64,000 nucleotides of DNA from CAYXZQ01 sp963717515 (GTDB lineage: Archaea; Nanobdellota; Nanobdellia; Woesearchaeales; DSVV01), in NCBI GenBank assembly GCA_963717515.1, contig OY970338.1:1674001-1738000 (forward strand), in the 5' to 3' direction. Below the pieces are notes generated by a model. That model was not told the origin of the DNA, searched no databases, and saw only the letters and a list, made by a program, of their open reading frames with translations. Shown piece by piece: positions 16,172 to 24,790 of this stretch (the stretch's first letter is position 1; each line of letters opens with the position of its first letter). The position numbers and the translations under genes are program-made.

Positions 16172-17282
16172 ATTTGTTTGCCGGCCTTTCCGGGCCGAAG
16201 AAATTAACAGCTGCATTGCAGCATCCGAGAAATCTTATGTCCTGCCTCTTTATCAGGTATACCGGGATCTTTGCAAGGATTTCAGACTCTTTCTCATGCT
16301 CCTCGAATTCTTTCATGAAATTCATCAGGATCTTCCTCTTGTCATCAAGCCGCCTGATATTGTTCCAGACTATCCTGTCAGTCATGAAGAGGCCTGAGTA
16401 GCATTCGCTTGTTAGAGCGATGTTCTTGCAGAACCTTGCATAGAAGCTCGTGAACCTGTCGATTGTCTTCCTGCATGTGCTGTTGAGATGGTAGCTGGTC
16501 TCGATCGCCCTGACCTTCTCCTCAGGCTTCAGCCTGCCTATATCTGCAGTCTTCCTGTTCCTGTCAGTCCTTGCATAGTAATCGAAAATATTGACAAGCC
16601 CCCTGTCTGAAAGCACCCTTTCATATTCAGGATGCGTTTTTTTTCTCCCGGGCGACTTTTCCCTGAGAAACCTGAGAAGCTCGATCTCATCCTTCAGGTC
16701 GATTATCGTGTCAGTATGACCGCCTTCTGAGGGCATCGGCCGATGCATCTTCATCCGGCTGTCATAAGGGGCGATGGTCAGGCCCAGGCCTGTCCTGATG
16801 CCGACAACTGCTACAGTGTCTGTACTGGTATAGGGCCAGGTCCTGTCCATGCCCACATGGGGTACCTTTATGACATCCTCTTCAAGATTGAGAAAATCTA
16901 TCCCATATCCTACCGCCTCATAATTGTTAAGCAGAAGGACCTTCCGAAAGCCTGTCTTTGACTGCACCTCAATCTTCTCGATATCTATGTCTGAATTAGT
17001 TAGCCTGATACCAGCTCTCTTGCCGAATACCGGGCCCGGCGAGCCTATGACACATGTCAGGGCTGAGGCACTGAAATGCTCTTTTGCCTGCTCTTTAACA
17101 GTATTGAGAAAATCTGTTATGCTTGTGATATCCCTGATAGACTTTTCCTCCCTGAACAATATCGAGAAATCCCTCTTGTCACGGACACCTACCAGGGCAG
17201 CTTCAAGCATCGTCCCTGAGATATATGCTGCAATCACATAGTCTCTGAACTTTCCTGCCAGCCTCATACCTGGTTTCTTCAT
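16170..17282 (-). CDS. Glucokinase-family (ASKHA) protein with altered catalytic residue
   Basis: Motifs of the bacterial glucokinase family are present: GSPGPVFGKRAGIRLTNSDI, LLLNNYEAVGYGI, GIRTGLGLTIAP, SEGGHTD and LSDRGLVNIF. In E. coli Glk the equivalent of LNNYEAV is INDFTAV, whose Asp is the catalytic base; here it is Asn. The protein may be inactive, use another base, or serve as a sugar sensor. At 370 residues it is longer than Glk (321). The start at 17282 has GAGGAG 7-12 bases upstream, and a TATA box lies further up near 17325-17335, so this gene has a real leader. It is just upstream of the hyp operon. Confidence 0.75.
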   Translation of the reverse strand: MKKPGMRLAGKFRDYVIAAYISGTMLEAALVGVRDKRDFSILFREEKSIRDITSITDFLNTVKEQAKEHFSASALTCVIGSPGPVFGKRAGIRLTNSDIDIEKIEVQSKTGFRKVLLLNNYEAVGYGIDFLNLEEDVIKVPHVGMDRTWPYTSTDTVAVVGIRTGLGLTIAPYDSRMKMHRPMPSEGGHTDTIIDLKDEIELLRFLREKSPGRKKTHPEYERVLSDRGLVNIFDYYARTDRNRKTADIGRLKPEEKVRAIETSYHLNSTCRKTIDRFTSFYARFCKNIALTSECYSGLFMTDRIVWNNIRRLDDKRKILMNFMKEFEEHEKESEILAKIPVYLIKRQDIRFLGCCNAAVNFFGPERPANK

Positions 17283-17372
17283 TTGATTCTCCTCTTTTTG
17301 ATATCCTGAACTGCCAAAGTCATGACTCCTTATTATATAAATTTTATGAAAGACCTGTGTCTGTAGGATGTC

Positions 17373-18383
17373 TCATCTCAGCCTGTACTTTTCCCTGAGC
17401 TTTCCAGCAGCAATGATGATATCATCAGAATCGAGGCTGTAATCATAATCAAGCTCTCCAATCGAATGAGTGTAGAGCGGGTCGTAATACTTATCCAGGA
17501 TAGCCTGCATGAATTCAGCTATCTCATCATTCTCAAGATGCTTCATAAGCTCAAAGACTGTCTTTTTGCCAAGCTTCTTCCTGAGGCTTCTTGCTGTGTC
17601 CCTGACATCCATTGTGCTTTTTGGGCTTCCTGTGTATATTGATGAAAGCCTCCTCACCCTGCTTTCCTGGCTGCACTGCACCAGGATGTTAATCCCCTTA
17701 TTCATCGCCAGATACAGGAATTCCGGCATAATGATGTTTCCTATCTTCCTGCTTTCCCCTTCGATGACTATATTCTTTCTGGATTCCAGCCTCTTGAGCT
17801 CCTGGAGGAGAAGGGACTCGAACATCTTCTGGGTCCTCGGCACAAGGCCGATTGCTCCGAACACCGAGCTCCTGTGCTGTGCAAGGCCCTCAAGGTCTAT
17901 CTTGTCATCAAACTCCTGAAGGATATCTGTCTTTCCGCTTCCAGTCAGTCCGTGAAGGACAATGAGCCCCGGTTTCAGCCTGAAATTTTCAAGCTGCTCC
18001 CTGACATGCTTCCTGTATGACTTGTATCCCCCGCTCAATTGGTTGCATGAGAGACCAATGCCCTCTGCAAGCTCAGTTATCGCCTTAGAGCGCATCCCGC
18101 CTCTCCAGCAGTAGATTATGAGTGTCTTAGCCCTGAATTCCATGAGCCTGACCCTGAAATCATCAATCTTCTTCTTGTATATGTCCAGGCCCTTCTCGAC
18201 TGCCAGTTCCTGGCTGACCTGCTTGTACATGGTCCCTATCATCGCCCGCTCCTCATTGTCAAATATAGGGATATTGACAGCCCGAGGGACATGGTCTTTC
18301 TCAAACTCGACAGGCGCGCGGGTGTCAATATATAATATATCCTCCATATCCAGCGTGCTCGCGTAATCAATCTTTTCGACCAT
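17373..18383 (-). CDS. mnmH: tRNA 2-selenouridine synthase (SelU/MnmH), single chain
   Basis: The N-terminal rhodanese domain (YIDTRAPVEFEKDHVPRAVN, catalytic Cys in YCWRGGMRS) is followed by a P-loop domain (LHGLTGSGKTDIL, then GLAQHRSSVFG and IVIEGESRKIG). This is the complete bacterial-type SelU, which replaces sulfur by selenium in wobble 2-thiouridine via a geranylated intermediate using selenophosphate. In selenium-using methanogens the two domains are reported as separate proteins, so the fused form is noteworthy. A TATA-like ATATTAATATAT lies about 22-35 bases upstream. No selenophosphate synthetase is in the window. Confidence 0.9.
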   Translation of the reverse strand: MVEKIDYASTLDMEDILYIDTRAPVEFEKDHVPRAVNIPIFDNEERAMIGTMYKQVSQELAVEKGLDIYKKKIDDFRVRLMEFRAKTLIIYCWRGGMRSKAITELAEGIGLSCNQLSGGYKSYRKHVREQLENFRLKPGLIVLHGLTGSGKTDILQEFDDKIDLEGLAQHRSSVFGAIGLVPRTQKMFESLLLQELKRLESRKNIVIEGESRKIGNIIMPEFLYLAMNKGINILVQCSQESRVRRLSSIYTGSPKSTMDVRDTARSLRKKLGKKTVFELMKHLENDEIAEFMQAILDKYYDPLYTHSIGELDYDYSLDSDDIIIAAGKLREKYRLR

Positions 18384-18425
18384 CTATTGAGGTATTTTGG
18401 GCTGATATATTAATATTTATGAAAC

Positions 18426-18437
18426 CTTTATATAACC
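18426..18437 (+). promoter_or_regulatory. TATA box of the THUMP methyltransferase gene
   Basis: CTTTATATAACC lies 20-31 bases before the ATG at 18457. With the minus-strand TATA at 18405-18418 serving mnmH it makes a compact divergent promoter between 18384 and 18456. Confidence 0.6.
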
Positions 18438-18456
18438 GGGACTTTTCCATGCAGCC

Positions 18457-19566
18457 ATGGAAGGACTTCTAATCTGCCTAGGGGGTGTGGAGAGCACTGC
18501 ACAGAAAGAGATAGGTGAGCTGATTGACAAAAAGCCAAAAGTGCATGAGACAGCCCTCTCTTTCAATGCAAAGGATGAGAAAGAGCTTGCAAAACTATGC
18601 TATAGGTCGCAGTCTGCTGTCAAGGTCCTCCTTTTCCTGGGGACTGCAAAAGCCAGTCAAAGCCCTGAGAAGACCCTTGATTCCTTAAAAAAAAGCATGG
18701 ATATGATAGATTTTTCAGCGTGGCTTGCAGGCAGGACATTCAAGGTGAAATGCAGGCGAATCGGAAAGCATGACTACTCCGGCCAGGACATCGCAGCAGG
18801 CGCAGGGGAGCTCATAATAAAAAAGAGCATGGCAAAGGTCTCGCTGGATGAGCCGGACGTGATAGTATATATATACATACATGATGATAGTTGTTATATC
18901 GGCCTGGATCTTTCCGGGTTCGATCTTTCCAAGCGGGATTACAAGGTCTTCATACATCCTGATTCGCTGAATTCGACCATAGCCTACTCCCTTGTCAGGG
19001 AGGGCGGTTTTAATGAAGGGACATTGCTCGACCCTTTCTGCGGAGCAGGGACAATACCAATCGAAGCAGCCCTTTTTGCCAACCGGATCTCGCCTCATTT
19101 TTACAAGAAAGACAGGTTTGCATTCCACAGGTGGATGAAGTGCAGGCTTGAAGATTTTGATGAGAAGACGGATTCAGCCTCGGAAATCATTGCATCGGAT
19201 CATATACTCAAATCAGTCAGGTCGACCAAGAACAATGCAAAGCTCGCCGGTGTAGGAAAGCGCATCAGGGCTACCAGGATGGACATCGAATGGCTAGACA
19301 CCAAACTTGATGAAGAGTCAATAGACATGATAATAACAAACCCGCCTGCAGAATCGAAAAGCCATGACAGGAAACAGGTCGGGAAGCTATACAGGGAATT
19401 CTTTCACCAGGCTGAGTACATATTGAAGAAAAACGGGAGGATAGCGGTCTGCCTGCATAAGGATGATGCCCTGCGCACTGAATCAGGGAATTTCAGGATA
19501 GAGAGGGAGTTTTCCCTTTGGCAGGGAATGCAGGAGCTCAAATGCCTAATCCTTGCAAGAGCATGA
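18457..19566 (+). CDS. THUMP-domain tRNA/rRNA guanine-N2 methyltransferase (Trm14/RlmL-like)
   Basis: Residues 1-165 form a THUMP-type RNA-binding region (GLLICLGGVESTAQKEIGEL). Residues 165-369 are a class I SAM methyltransferase: LLDPFCGAGTIPIEAAL is the SAM-binding motif and MIITNPPAESK the catalytic NPP motif. This arrangement matches archaeal Trm14, which makes N2-methylguanosine at position 6 of tRNA, and the related RlmL. The N-PP-A motif instead of NPPYG is a small deviation. The start is leaderless, with a TATA box 20-31 bases upstream. Confidence 0.85.
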   Translation: MEGLLICLGGVESTAQKEIGELIDKKPKVHETALSFNAKDEKELAKLCYRSQSAVKVLLFLGTAKASQSPEKTLDSLKKSMDMIDFSAWLAGRTFKVKCRRIGKHDYSGQDIAAGAGELIIKKSMAKVSLDEPDVIVYIYIHDDSCYIGLDLSGFDLSKRDYKVFIHPDSLNSTIAYSLVREGGFNEGTLLDPFCGAGTIPIEAALFANRISPHFYKKDRFAFHRWMKCRLEDFDEKTDSASEIIASDHILKSVRSTKNNAKLAGVGKRIRATRMDIEWLDTKLDEESIDMIITNPPAESKSHDRKQVGKLYREFFHQAEYILKKNGRIAVCLHKDDALRTESGNFRIEREFSLWQGMQELKCLILARA

Positions 19567-19599
19567 TAAATTTTATATACTCAGGCATCCTGACATCTG

Positions 19600-19929
19600 A
19601 TGAATATGGCGAGAACATACCGCAAGATTAACTTCTTTGAGATTGTCCTGCTTGTCGTTGGTATCGGGGTTGGCATAACCGGTCTCTGGCTTATCGGAAG
19701 CCTGTACAAGTCAGAGCTGGTGACATCGTGGGGGCTGTTCCAGACAATATTCATCTGGCTTTCGCTGATAGTGCTCCTCATCCTTGCAGCCACAATGGAG
19801 GATGTGAAGGAGGAGCTTGCAATCGTCATCAGGGAGCAGGTCGAGGAGACCAGGCTGCTCAGGGAGATTAGCAAGAGGCAGCTGGATGAGACAAAGCTCC
19901 TCCGGGAAGACCTTGCAAGGAAAAAATAG
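19600..19929 (+). CDS. Small two-helix membrane protein with coiled-coil tail
   Basis: 109 residues: a basic N-terminus (MNMARTYRKINF), two membrane helices (FEIVLLVVGIGVGITGLWLI and TIFIWLSLIVLLILAATM), then a charged repeat-like tail with two copies of a LLRE(D/I) unit (EETRLLREISKRQLDETKLL) likely to form a coiled coil in the cytoplasm. A TATA-like AAATTTTATATA lies about 20-32 bases before the ATG. Function unknown. Confidence 0.7.
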   Translation: MNMARTYRKINFFEIVLLVVGIGVGITGLWLIGSLYKSELVTSWGLFQTIFIWLSLIVLLILAATMEDVKEELAIVIREQVEETRLLREISKRQLDETKLLREDLARKK

Positions 19930-19930
19930 C

Positions 19931-19943
19931 AATATTTTTAAAT
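19931..19943 (+). promoter_or_regulatory. TATA box of the RNase P RNA gene
   Basis: AATATTTTTAAAT lies 23-35 bases before the inferred 5' end of the RNase P RNA at 19966, the expected distance between an archaeal TATA box and the transcription start. Confidence 0.6.
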
Positions 19944-19965
19944 GAGCTGCCTGTTTCCAGGCATT

Positions 19966-20338
19966 GTAGGGGAGCTGCTTGACTGACGGACCGACATGTA
20001 TGGGGCATCTGGAAACAATGTTTTACAGTGCCCCAGGGCATTATGTCTGAGGAAAGTCCGCCCACAACAACAGCCATGTATTTGGCAGCCACTCTTAAGA
20101 GATCCTGAAAAGGATGGCAACCACTCAGAAACGGGACCACCTCCGGAATGGGATGATGATGTGAAGCAGCAGGTGACTGATGCGAGTTAACCATCTGACG
20201 TCTCCGGCGGAATGGATGAAACGGTGAGCCCTGGCTTGTGCAAGCCTTTGCAGGCGCTAAGTAGAATGTCAAGGCAGAGCATCAGTGAAATCCTTAGGGA
20301 TGGAGGCTCTGACAGAAGGCGGCTTACGGCTCCTCTAC
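19966..20338 (+). ncRNA. rnpB: RNase P RNA
   Basis: The catalytic RNA that matures tRNA 5' ends. Universally conserved blocks are visible: GAGGAAAGTCC at 20049-20059 (CR-I, 5' half of P4), AGAAACGGGACC near 20128-20140, and ACAGAAGGCGGCTTAC at 20312-20327 (CR-V, 3' half of P4). The ends pair as helix P1: GTAGGGGAGC at 19966-19975 with GCTCCTCTAC at 20329-20338, one G-U in ten pairs. The 373-base length is in the range of archaeal type A RNAs. Its 3' end stops seven bases before the convergent gene's stop codon at 20345. Confidence 0.95.
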
Positions 20339-20344
20339 ACTTCT

Positions 20345-21280
20345 CTATTCTTCCACGCATTTATATTCCCTGCAGACGAATCCTGCCTTGCAATGCGCAT
20401 CGACGCCGCATTCCACACATTTATTGTTCTTGTAATCAAGAGTGCTGCCCTGGCATATCCTGTAGCCTGTCCTGCAGTCTTCGCACGGATAGTCCAGGCA
20501 TGACATATCTGTGCATGGCGGGCTGACTGATATTATCTGCCTGTTTATGCACGTGCTGTCAGAGAAGCATTCGAACCCTTCATTGCAGTCGCTGTCCTGC
20601 CTGCATTCGACGCAGGCCCCGTCTTCTGACTTCACCAGTTTGTTCAGCCTGCAATCTGCGCATGGCATATCACAGGTCATGGGGCTGTCATCAGGATAAC
20701 CTACCATCAGGTTGAAGAGCCTCCCTGAGCACCTGGATGTATCCTGTATGGCATCCTCGAAACCGAGAGTGTTGTCGTAGAGACAGCTCATGTTTATGTC
20801 CACCAGACTGCTGTCAGGGTTCTGCATGAACATAGACTCAACCATGCAGAGGCCATCGCTCGGCCCGATTATCCTGTAATAATATTCTGAGCCGTCGATG
20901 ACAGAGGATGTGTACTCATCAGGACGGCATGCCATGAAACTGTCCTCAAATGCTGGATAATCATCTATGCTGGCAGTGTTTTTGTCAAGGACTGCCGAAT
21001 CCGTGGTCATCTTGTCAGGAGAAGCCGGTGCGCTGTAGAAGAAGAGATAATAAATCGCACCGAAGAGCACGACCATCCCTACCACTATGAGGACTGTCTG
21101 CATGATATCCCCTTTTTTTGCTTCACCCTCGACCTGGTTCTCCTTGTTCACAAAATCGATGGCTGAAACTACCTCGTGCCTGCTGAACCCGTCTCTTGTC
21201 AGTTTGTCATAGATGCCTGATTCAGAAAGCCCCTTCTTCATCTCTTTTTTTACCAGGCTGACGAGCTTCTTGTCCAGCAT
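20345..21280 (-). CDS. Membrane-anchored cysteine-rich extracellular protein
   Basis: The N-terminus (residues 1-45) contains the helical unit seen in the protein at 5034-5873 (LVKKEMKKGLSESGIYDKL, then GFSRHEVVSAIDFV). One membrane helix follows (MQTVLIVVGMVVLFGAIYYL). The remainder is outside the cell and ends in knottin-like cysteine repeats (CPCxxC patterns such as MPCADCRLNKL, CVECRQDSDCNEGFEC, PCEDCRTGYRIC, CVECGVDAHCKAGFVC). The repeats suggest disulfide-stabilised small modules. Function unknown; a surface binding or sensing role is guesswork. Confidence 0.7.
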   Translation of the reverse strand: MLDKKLVSLVKKEMKKGLSESGIYDKLTRDGFSRHEVVSAIDFVNKENQVEGEAKKGDIMQTVLIVVGMVVLFGAIYYLFFYSAPASPDKMTTDSAVLDKNTASIDDYPAFEDSFMACRPDEYTSSVIDGSEYYYRIIGPSDGLCMVESMFMQNPDSSLVDINMSCLYDNTLGFEDAIQDTSRCSGRLFNLMVGYPDDSPMTCDMPCADCRLNKLVKSEDGACVECRQDSDCNEGFECFSDSTCINRQIISVSPPCTDMSCLDYPCEDCRTGYRICQGSTLDYKNNKCVECGVDAHCKAGFVCREYKCVEE

Positions 21281-21338
21281 GAAAATCCATTATCAGCACG
21301 CGTATATTTAAAGGTTTTTAATCAATCATAGCACTGCA

Positions 21339-22568
21339 TCAGAAAAACCTGTCAAGCCTCGGCTGGGTCCTGATATCCCTGAGCATCCGGCTGTTGTCCA
21401 GGATCATGCTTGCATCAAAGCCGAATTTTTTTCTCAAGAGAGCATTCGTGTATTTGAGCATGAGCTCAAGCGAGCCGAATCTCAGGGGCCTCTCAGCCAG
21501 GGATTTCCTTGCAGCCTCCCGGGTGACCCACACCCCGAGCGGTGCGGCATATTCACCTGTTATGACCCTGATGACCAGGCATGACGCCTGCCTCTTAATC
21601 TTCCTGAGCTTCTCAAGCACCGCAAGCCTGACAGAGTAGTACCCGCCAGCGCAGTTCTCAGCATATGTCTTCCTCCCCTGCCATGTCTCGTAGTCAGTGG
21701 AATAATTTATATTATGCTCTGTGTTCCAGCTCGCGTTCGGCATGTATGTCTCGAAGAGCTCATAGCCCCAGATGCCAGGTATCATCATGACGAGGTAATA
21801 ATTCCCCAGGTAGCTCCCGAAGTATGCAGCATGCTCGTCGGCCCGGGGATAGTCCCTTATCTCGCTGTACATGTCCTTTCCTAGTGTGTCGTCGACAGCT
21901 GTGATAGACCATCTCGAAGGCACGAGCTTCCTGTCCTTCCCGACACCTAGGTTGCCGACAGAGAAGAGCCTTGTCAGGAAATTCTCGTCGAATCCATGGC
22001 TGTAGAGGTATGTCAGCGCGTCTGCTGACTTCAGGTCAGTGTCGCTCACGACCTTGTCCACCTTTGTATGCACCCTGGGATTCGAGGTGATGTCTGCCTT
22101 CTTTAGCTCTCCCCTTGGGCCTGTCGGCGCCATGTCGTATCCTGCATTGAGCCTGAACCTGGGCTTCTCTTCAAGGGCTATCTCGACGTCAACCGGCCTG
22201 CTGGCCATGCCTATCTCCCTGCTTATGTCAAGAAACCTGCTGCTTTCCCTGATGTCCGCCCTGAACCTGGAATTGATGAGAGAGCTTCTCAGGTCGATTA
22301 TCTGCGGAATCCTGAAATTCTCCCTGCTCCAGTGCCTGGGCGCGTCATAGAGCCAGGCGTCCTCGGGCTGCTCAGGCGGAGAGAGTATTCCGACATTCAC
22401 ATAAGGATAGCCATATCTCCCGACAAAGGGTGCCGGGCTCCGGCCTGAAAACTCGCTCGATGTAAGCCTGTCCTTGACCTTGAACATCGACTCCGACCTT
22501 GCAATGTGAGGGCAGAACGCCCTTCCGCAGAATCCCCTGCCTTTGCACTTTATGCACTGGATGTTCAT
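21339..22568 (-). CDS. nreA: Archaeal DNA repair protein NreA
   Basis: The Nre family acts with PCNA and UvrABC in repair of mitomycin-type DNA damage in halophilic archaea. The N-terminus has a zinc-finger-like CIKCKGRGFCGRAFCPH. The body has the family's aromatic-rich stretches (YGYPYVNVGILSPPE, DAWLYDAP, MIPGIWGYELFETYMP). The last residues, QPRLDRFF, fit the PCNA-interacting PIP box QxxLxxFF. The frame opens at 22607, but the ATG at 22568 (MNIQCIKC) puts the zinc motif at the expected N-terminus. Length 409 residues, as usual. Confidence 0.9.
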   Translation of the reverse strand: MNIQCIKCKGRGFCGRAFCPHIARSESMFKVKDRLTSSEFSGRSPAPFVGRYGYPYVNVGILSPPEQPEDAWLYDAPRHWSRENFRIPQIIDLRSSLINSRFRADIRESSRFLDISREIGMASRPVDVEIALEEKPRFRLNAGYDMAPTGPRGELKKADITSNPRVHTKVDKVVSDTDLKSADALTYLYSHGFDENFLTRLFSVGNLGVGKDRKLVPSRWSITAVDDTLGKDMYSEIRDYPRADEHAAYFGSYLGNYYLVMMIPGIWGYELFETYMPNASWNTEHNINYSTDYETWQGRKTYAENCAGGYYSVRLAVLEKLRKIKRQASCLVIRVITGEYAAPLGVWVTREAARKSLAERPLRFGSLELMLKYTNALLRKKFGFDASMILDNSRMLRDIRTQPRLDRFF

Positions 22569-22606
22569 AAGATGGAGAAAATGAAAAGAGAATAAAAATA
22601 TTGCCA

Positions 22607-23011
22607 TTATAGAATAAGGCTGTAATCGTTCACTTCCACCTGCTTGAAATTAAACCTCTTCAGGAGTTCCACATAAGGGCGGCTTCTGTCAAACTGGCTG
22701 GAGATTGTATACAACCCCAATATATTATTCTTCCTTGCATCAGATATCAACTTCTGCATAAGTGTATTGCCTGCCCCGTTTCCTCCATAAGGTATTTTTT
22801 CATTTTCCCCGTAAGGGAAGAATTTGCTTATGTCAGCTGCGAGACCGGTTGACGGCAGCTTGTCACATATGCAGGACTTTTTTACCGGTGTAAATATCAT
22901 AAGAGCATTCCCGTCTGGCCTTTTATCATTGTATAGCACTGTATAGTCCATCCCATATATGCCATCGCCATTCTTCAATTTTTTTTTATATATTCTGAAT
23001 AAGTTTTTCAT
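22607..23011 (-). CDS. GNAT-like acetyltransferase, small
   Basis: 134 residues. The C-terminal half has a GNAT-like acetyl-CoA loop (YGGNGAGNTLMQKLISDARK) followed by LGLYTISSQ and a terminal strand-helix-strand (YVELLKRFNFKQVEVNDYSL), typical of the last GNAT elements. The substrate-binding N-terminal part is not diagnostic. It is in the same orientation as nreA, 38 bases upstream of it. Moderately sure of the fold, not of the function. Confidence 0.5.
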   Translation of the reverse strand: MKNLFRIYKKKLKNGDGIYGMDYTVLYNDKRPDGNALMIFTPVKKSCICDKLPSTGLAADISKFFPYGENEKIPYGGNGAGNTLMQKLISDARKNNILGLYTISSQFDRSRPYVELLKRFNFKQVEVNDYSLIL

Positions 23012-23065
23012 GATCTGTCACCTTCCAGGTTATTTATCAGATATTAAGAAAACGATGAGGGCCTT

Positions 23066-23224
23066 TTACAGCAGTCTCAGCAGCAGGGCTGGTAGAAGCG
23101 ATTTGATCTCGAGTTTATCTTGTAATTCTGCCTGCATGCCTGACAGAAGGATATAGAGGTATATAAATATTTTGCCTGCATGCAGGAGTGATATAAGGAC
23201 CTCAAAAGCAGATAGAGAACTCAT
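23066..23224 (-). CDS. Possible small hydrophobic peptide after IMP dehydrogenase
   Basis: An ATG at 23224 overlaps the guaB stop in an ATGA arrangement and opens a 52-codon frame ending at 23066. The product is hydrophobic (FEVLISLLHAGKIFIYLYIL and a leucine-rich end). The same stretch contains a TATA-like AAATATTTATATA around 23160-23172, so it may be a promoter region for something shorter. No homology is known to me; I list it because the region 23012-23220 has no other gene. Confidence 0.25.
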   Translation of the reverse strand: MSSLSAFEVLISLLHAGKIFIYLYILLSGMQAELQDKLEIKSLLPALLLRLL

Positions 23225-24708
23225 TTCGTTATTATGTCATGCACTTCAGAATCCCTTCCAGCTGAGGCAGACTGGAGCTCGACGACAGCATTCTGGTGAA
23301 GCTCCTCAATGTCCCTGCATCCTGCGCTTGAAAGCGAGCTCTTCATCTTGAGGATGGTTTCCCTGAGATTGGAATAGATCGAGCCGATATGCGGGACAAA
23401 CCCCTCCACTCCTTCCTCGAAGAAGGTCTCTGCTGTCGAGGAATACCTTCCGTAGCTCTTTGCCCTTGCAGATGCCTCCATCCAGTATTCCTTGAGCGGA
23501 CCGAGAGTCGGATGGTTCCGAAGCCCCCCCTCTGCCTCTGTGAACTGGGCGAAGAACCTGCCCATCATGACTGAATCTGTGCCGAGGCCGAGGGCGACCA
23601 TTATCTGGCCTGAGTTGGATATGCTCCCGTCGGATATGACAGGGATATAGGTGCCTGTCCTGTTGAAGAACTCATCCCTTGCGCCGCAGACATCTATGAG
23701 CGCTGTCGCCTGGCCCCTTCCTGTCCCTTTCTGCGCCTGGGTCGTGCATCCAGAGCCTATTCCCATGCCGACCTTGACGCCGTCAAAGCCTGCCTCTGCG
23801 AGGAAGGTGAAGGCTTCGGCTGTGATGATGTTCCCGCCGATGACCGGGATGTCCTTTGTCCTGGACCTTACGTATTCCAGTGTCTCGACCTGGAACTCTG
23901 AATAGCCGTCAGATGCATCTATGAATATGACGTCGACACTGGCTTCCACAAGCGCATCCACCCTCTTCCTGTCACCCGGCTGGGTCGATACGGCGCCGCC
24001 GACAAGGTATCTCTTCTTTTCATCGACAATGCTGTCAGGGAAATACAGCTGTTTTTCCATGTCCTTCTTGAAGACCACGGATTTCAGGTTTCCTTTGCTG
24101 TCGACAACAGGAAGGACGTCGATTCCATGCTTGACCATCTTACTGTTCGCATCGCTGAGGCTTATGCCCTCATCCCCTGTCACTATCTTCGCAGCCATGT
24201 GGTCCTTGACCAGCTCTTCGCGGTGGATCTTGGGGTCAAAATTCTTGCTGGTGATTATGCCCAGGAGCTTCCCATTCTGCCTGCCGCCTGCTGTCACCGG
24301 AAACTTGCCGTAGCCTGTCTCCTTCATGAGCTTCACAACAGATGATATCTTATCCTCCTTTGAAACAGTCAGAACATTGTCCTGGAACCCTGCCTTGAAC
24401 CTCTTGATGTACCTCACTGTCTCTGCCTGTTCATCTATCGGGATGCTGCATGGTATAACGCTTATCCCTCCCAGCTGTGCCAGGGCGATGGCCAGGTTTT
24501 TGCCTGAGACTGCCTGCATGGCTGCGCTTACCAGGGGTAAGTTTATGTGCAGGTGGCCGCCTGATGACGGAAGCCTGCAGAGCCTTGTCCTGAGACTTGT
24601 CTTTGACATGACATTCTTTGAATCAGTCTTCCCAGTGAGGAGCCTGAACTGGCTGAGGCTCCTGCTCGGTTCGTATATTATCCTTGTCATCTTGTCATCC
24701 CTTGTCAT
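23221..24708 (-). CDS. guaB: Inosine-5'-monophosphate dehydrogenase
   Basis: The TIM barrel converts IMP to XMP with NAD+, the committed step to GMP. NLPLVSAAMQAVSG near the N-terminus, a CBS pair inserted at about residues 110-230 (YGKFPVTAGG, HGIDVLPVVDSKG), the catalytic loop GIGSGCTTQ with the active-site cysteine, GTGRGQATALIDV, and the flap region YGRYSSTAETFFEEGVEGFV identify it. The GxGRGQAT signature resembles the Tritrichomonas-type IMPDHs more than the common bacterial form. 495 residues. An internal ATG at 24690 is an alternative start that would give a more usual N-terminus. Confidence 0.9.
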   Translation of the reverse strand: MTRDDKMTRIIYEPSRSLSQFRLLTGKTDSKNVMSKTSLRTRLCRLPSSGGHLHINLPLVSAAMQAVSGKNLAIALAQLGGISVIPCSIPIDEQAETVRYIKRFKAGFQDNVLTVSKEDKISSVVKLMKETGYGKFPVTAGGRQNGKLLGIITSKNFDPKIHREELVKDHMAAKIVTGDEGISLSDANSKMVKHGIDVLPVVDSKGNLKSVVFKKDMEKQLYFPDSIVDEKKRYLVGGAVSTQPGDRKRVDALVEASVDVIFIDASDGYSEFQVETLEYVRSRTKDIPVIGGNIITAEAFTFLAEAGFDGVKVGMGIGSGCTTQAQKGTGRGQATALIDVCGARDEFFNRTGTYIPVISDGSISNSGQIMVALGLGTDSVMMGRFFAQFTEAEGGLRNHPTLGPLKEYWMEASARAKSYGRYSSTAETFFEEGVEGFVPHIGSIYSNLRETILKMKSSLSSAGCRDIEELHQNAVVELQSASAGRDSEVHDIITK

Positions 24709-24790
24709 GCAATCCTAGAACTCTCTTTTTTTGTTGAAGATTGGCGGCTTATTTATATAGTTTTCTAATCCTCACGCTGTCCTGGCACAG

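Noticed and set aside
19996..20526. Short open frames on both strands across 19.9-20.5 kb
   Set aside because: They lie within the RNase P RNA gene or opposite the Cys-rich membrane protein gene and have no coding character.
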